A DNA stretch of 51,798 bases, taken from contig JBMOEW010000022.1 of assembly GCA_049314555.1 (NCBI GenBank), positions 1-51,798 of the forward strand, written 5' to 3'. Positions 50,701-51,798 of this stretch are shown piece by piece (position 1 is the first letter of the stretch; each line of letters begins with the position of its first letter). This DNA is from REEB509 sp049314555 (lineage in GTDB: Bacteria; Pseudomonadota; Alphaproteobacteria; Caulobacterales; Aquidulcibacteraceae). The notes beneath the pieces are model-generated. The model was given only the letters and a program-made list of their open reading frames with translations. It did no database searches and was not told the origin of the DNA. The position numbers and the translations under genes are program-made.

Positions 50701-51237
50701 CTCACCCGCGCGGTTTCCACCTACGCCTTCAAACTTATGGCGTACAAGGACGAATACGAGGTCGCGCGCCTCTACACCAATGGCGATTGGGAAAAATCCC
50801 TGCGCCAGGTCTTCGCGGGGAAGCTCAAGGTGCGCCTGCATTTGTCGCCCCCGTTGATCGCTCCAAAAGACCCAGCCACCGGCCACGCAAAAAAGATCGA
50901 ATTCGGCGCCTGGATGCTGTTTGCGTTCAAGCTGCTGGCCCCCCTGAAGGGCCTTCGCAAAACGCCGCTCGATCCGTTTGGCCAAACCGCTGAACGCAAA
51001 ATGGAGCGTCGGCTCCGCGATACATATCTCCAAAACGTGCGCCGCATGGCCGACGAGCTCTCCCCCGCAACCCATGATTTGGCGATCAAGATTGCCTCAA
51101 CCCCGGATCAGATCAGGGGCTACGGGCACGTCAAGGATGCGGCCGTCGCAAAAGTGGCCCAAGAAGAGGCGGCCCTCTGGAGCGCCTACGAAGCTGCCCG
51201 CACCTCAAAGGCGCGCGCATCGGTGGCGGCAGAATGA
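47785..51237 (+). CDS. Indolepyruvate ferredoxin oxidoreductase, fused long form
   Basis: 1150 residues. Oxidatively decarboxylates indolepyruvate and other aryl 2-oxoacids to aryl-acetyl-CoA, used when aromatic amino acids are broken down. It joins the thiamine-pyrophosphate subunit (N-terminal part, with HYCSGCPHNTS and GDGTYSHSG) to the small gamma-type domain (GVGGTGVTTLAAVLG, about residues 718-732) in one chain, followed by a DUF6537-type C-terminal region. A ferredoxin-like Cys cluster CEGCGDCSVKSNC (about 630-642) and later Cys residues bind iron-sulfur. This fused oxygen-tolerant form is common in alpha- and betaproteobacteria. AAGGA decides the start at 47785. Confidence 0.93.
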   Translation: MSRRIVTLEDKYAQQDGRVFLSGIQALVRLPLDQAHRDRAAGHNTAGFISGYRGSPLGGYDQQLRRAQKYLDENNIRLWEGLNEDLGATAVWGSQQVGVFPENATVEGVFGLWYGKAPGVDRTGDVFKHANFAGVSAFGGVLAVAGDDHACKSSTLPSQSEFAFIDAEIPVLNPASVQEVLDFGLYGWAMSRFSGAWVGFIALADTMDSGAVIDVGPDRLKIVTPQFHKPEGGLSIRGTDKPMDKELRLRRYKLPAAQAFVRANQLDRVVLESTRPRLGLVATGQGVRDVFEALGALGLSPEAAASAGVTVYKVAMPWPLEPTRISAFAASCETVLVIEHKRPLIEPQLKTALYAASYRPVIIGKNDAQGAPLLSDLSALSIPEIARAIYDHLPEEARTEQAVAYFERVGRSLQNARELEADVHRKPHYCSGCPHNTSTVVPEGSRALAGIGCHYMATFMNRADFTSQMGGEGIAWVGQQPFTKERHVFVNLGDGTYSHSGSLAIRAAVTANINITYKLLYNGAVAMTGGQDVEAGQSVPEIVRQLRGEKVAKIAVVADDITRHAQIDLGEGVGVFDRSRLDEVQRALREIEGVTVLIYDQVCATEYRRKQKRGLVKTRTKRAFINSEVCEGCGDCSVKSNCLSVEPLETELGTKREINQNSCNLDTRCVDGFCPSFVTVEGAIDAHRTREKPQIDASDLPEPVLPALADGPFNVLFTGVGGTGVTTLAAVLGMAAHIDGLAATTLDMAGLAQKGGPVLSHVRFAKRPEDIRSGRTPTAMADALIAGDLIVAASAEALPLVDRQTTKAVANTDVAPTSEFIFDRNVRFVPPRLYRKVEQAVSSLQGCNAEALAASYFYDNVFANTILMGFAWQRGLLPVSEAALRDAITLNGAAVKQNLAAFDLGRVAAAAPDRLKSYEPPRQPPAEKSIDDLITDRANRLTAYQDTPYATQYRELVEHVRAKEMAAGLGDGLTRAVSTYAFKLMAYKDEYEVARLYTNGDWEKSLRQVFAGKLKVRLHLSPPLIAPKDPATGHAKKIEFGAWMLFAFKLLAPLKGLRKTPLDPFGQTAERKMERRLRDTYLQNVRRMADELSPATHDLAIKIASTPDQIRGYGHVKDAAVAKVAQEEAALWSAYEAARTSKARASVAAE

Positions 51238-51311
51238 GCGCTGTGTTGACAATCGGCCAAGGCCTTGCCCCCGGGCCCGCATCCGGTTAGAAACCGCCTC
51301 CTTCGCCGGAG

Positions 51312-51387
51312 GCCGCTTTAGCTCAGCCGGTAGAGCACCGCATTCGTAATGCGGGGGTCGCGTGTTCGAGTCACGCAAGCGGCACCA
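51312..51387 (+). tRNA. tRNA-Thr (anticodon CGU)
   Basis: 76 nt with the CCA encoded. Acceptor stem GCCGCTT pairs with AAGCGGC. D arm GCTC with GAGC, anticodon stem CCGCA with TGCGG around TTCGTAA (anticodon CGT, reads ACG), T arm GCGTG with CACGC and TTCGAGT loop. All stems are complete, so it should be functional. Lies 74 bp after the oxidoreductase gene. Confidence 0.97.
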
Positions 51388-51798
51388 TTTTCCTCAAGAA
51401 AATCAGTGTGTTACGGGAGGTGCCCAAAGGCCAGAGCGCACCGCTCGTCGATCGTGCTACCACTGTGCTACCAACTGACTGGCTAGCTAAGCCGACCAGC
51501 GGCAACGCAAGCTCCGCTCCGGCCAGCGCCCAGCGAGGTCGCCAAACCGCAAGTTCGATCGGAAAGCCGCGGGTGACGGAACGCGCGATGGCGTGACGAT
51601 CGGCAGGTGGTGGTAAGGCTGACAGTGAATGGAGAGTTTCGAGTTTGGAAAGAGGCCGATGCGAAGTTTCGTAGTTGGGGCATGAGCCGCCGGTTTCGCG
51701 GGCCGCAATAGGCCGGTAAACTGACAGTTGGATGTCGGGTTCTTCGGGCAATCGTTGTTGAGCGTTCTTTGCCGCCGGCCCTGCATAGACCTCTGCCG
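51388..51798. other. Non-coding stretch after the tRNA gene
   Basis: 411 bp to the window end with no believable gene. A frame of 126 codons on the minus strand (51371-51751) runs into the tRNA and has no coding look. The sequence differs in texture from the rest: less codon-like, with the direct repeat GTGCTACCA at 51454 and 51465. It could be a border of an integrated element using the tRNA as attachment site, or decayed sequence. Confidence 0.4.

Noticed and set aside
51246..51251. TTGACA as a -35 element for tRNA-Thr
   Set aside because: No acceptable -10 lies 16-18 bases downstream; the nearest (TAGAAA) is 36 bases away.

Overview
The window comes from a GC-rich alphaproteobacterium of the stalked or dimorphic kind (Caulobacterales, Hyphomonadaceae or Maricaulaceae-like). 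This rests on CtrA, its phosphotransferase ChpT, its inhibitor SciP and the flagellar enhancer-binding protein FlbD all being present, and on a Caulobacter-type order fliF-fliG-fliH(flbE)-fliN-flbD. CtrA-like boxes (TTAA-N7-TTAA and variants), GANTC sites and FlbD 'ftr'-like palindromes are visible in promoter regions. The species cannot be told from the sequence. No rRNA, CRISPR array or insertion sequence was seen.

Layout: 0.2-7.1 kb holds housekeeping genes: creD, an sdhB without sdhCDA beside it followed by a coupled alpha/beta hydrolase, a small methyltransferase, a convergent PlsC-type acyltransferase, a membrane-anchored unknown, and zapE. From 17.7 down to 7.2 kb everything is on the minus strand: ydbH-ynbE-ydbL (outer-membrane lipid homeostasis), a small membrane protein, chpT, then cheA-cheW-cheY-cheB-cheR. 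An M23 endopeptidase gene (18.0-19.4 kb) runs convergently into ctrA, separated by a bidirectional terminator. ctrA is divergent from fliI-fliJ.

From 34.2 down to 22.2 kb the minus strand carries most of the flagellar locus: fliK-flgD-flgE, then sciP, then fliF-fliG-fliH-fliN-flbD-flhA-fleN. flgK-flgL run the other way from 34.6 kb. The intergenic region between fliK and flgK holds two divergent sigma-54 promoters and two pairs of FlbD-like sites. A third pair lies at the fliF promoter next to a CtrA box. In all three pairs the sites are 21 bp apart. This fits a two-tier cascade: CtrA switches on the basal-body operon that encodes FlbD, FlbD then activates the sigma-54 hook and junction genes and feeds back on fliF, and SciP, encoded between the tiers, damps CtrA.

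From 37.8 kb to the end are metabolic and general genes: mnmA, a GH13 alpha-glucosidase, a small membrane protein with an alpha/beta hydrolase, a thioesterase, a thiolase and a DUF2332 protein in a row, a DUF4258-like orphan, a secreted C13 (legumain-type) peptidase, a TetR regulator, an Lrp/AsnC regulator divergent from a 1150-residue indolepyruvate ferredoxin oxidoreductase, and tRNA-Thr(CGU). About 400 bp with no gene follow the tRNA and could be an integration-site border.

The most interesting non-gene signals are the 21-bp-spaced FlbD site pairs, a perfect 10-bp stem that would hide the sciP ribosome binding site, an apparent CTG start for fliH, and a CtrA-like box in front of the chemotaxis operon.
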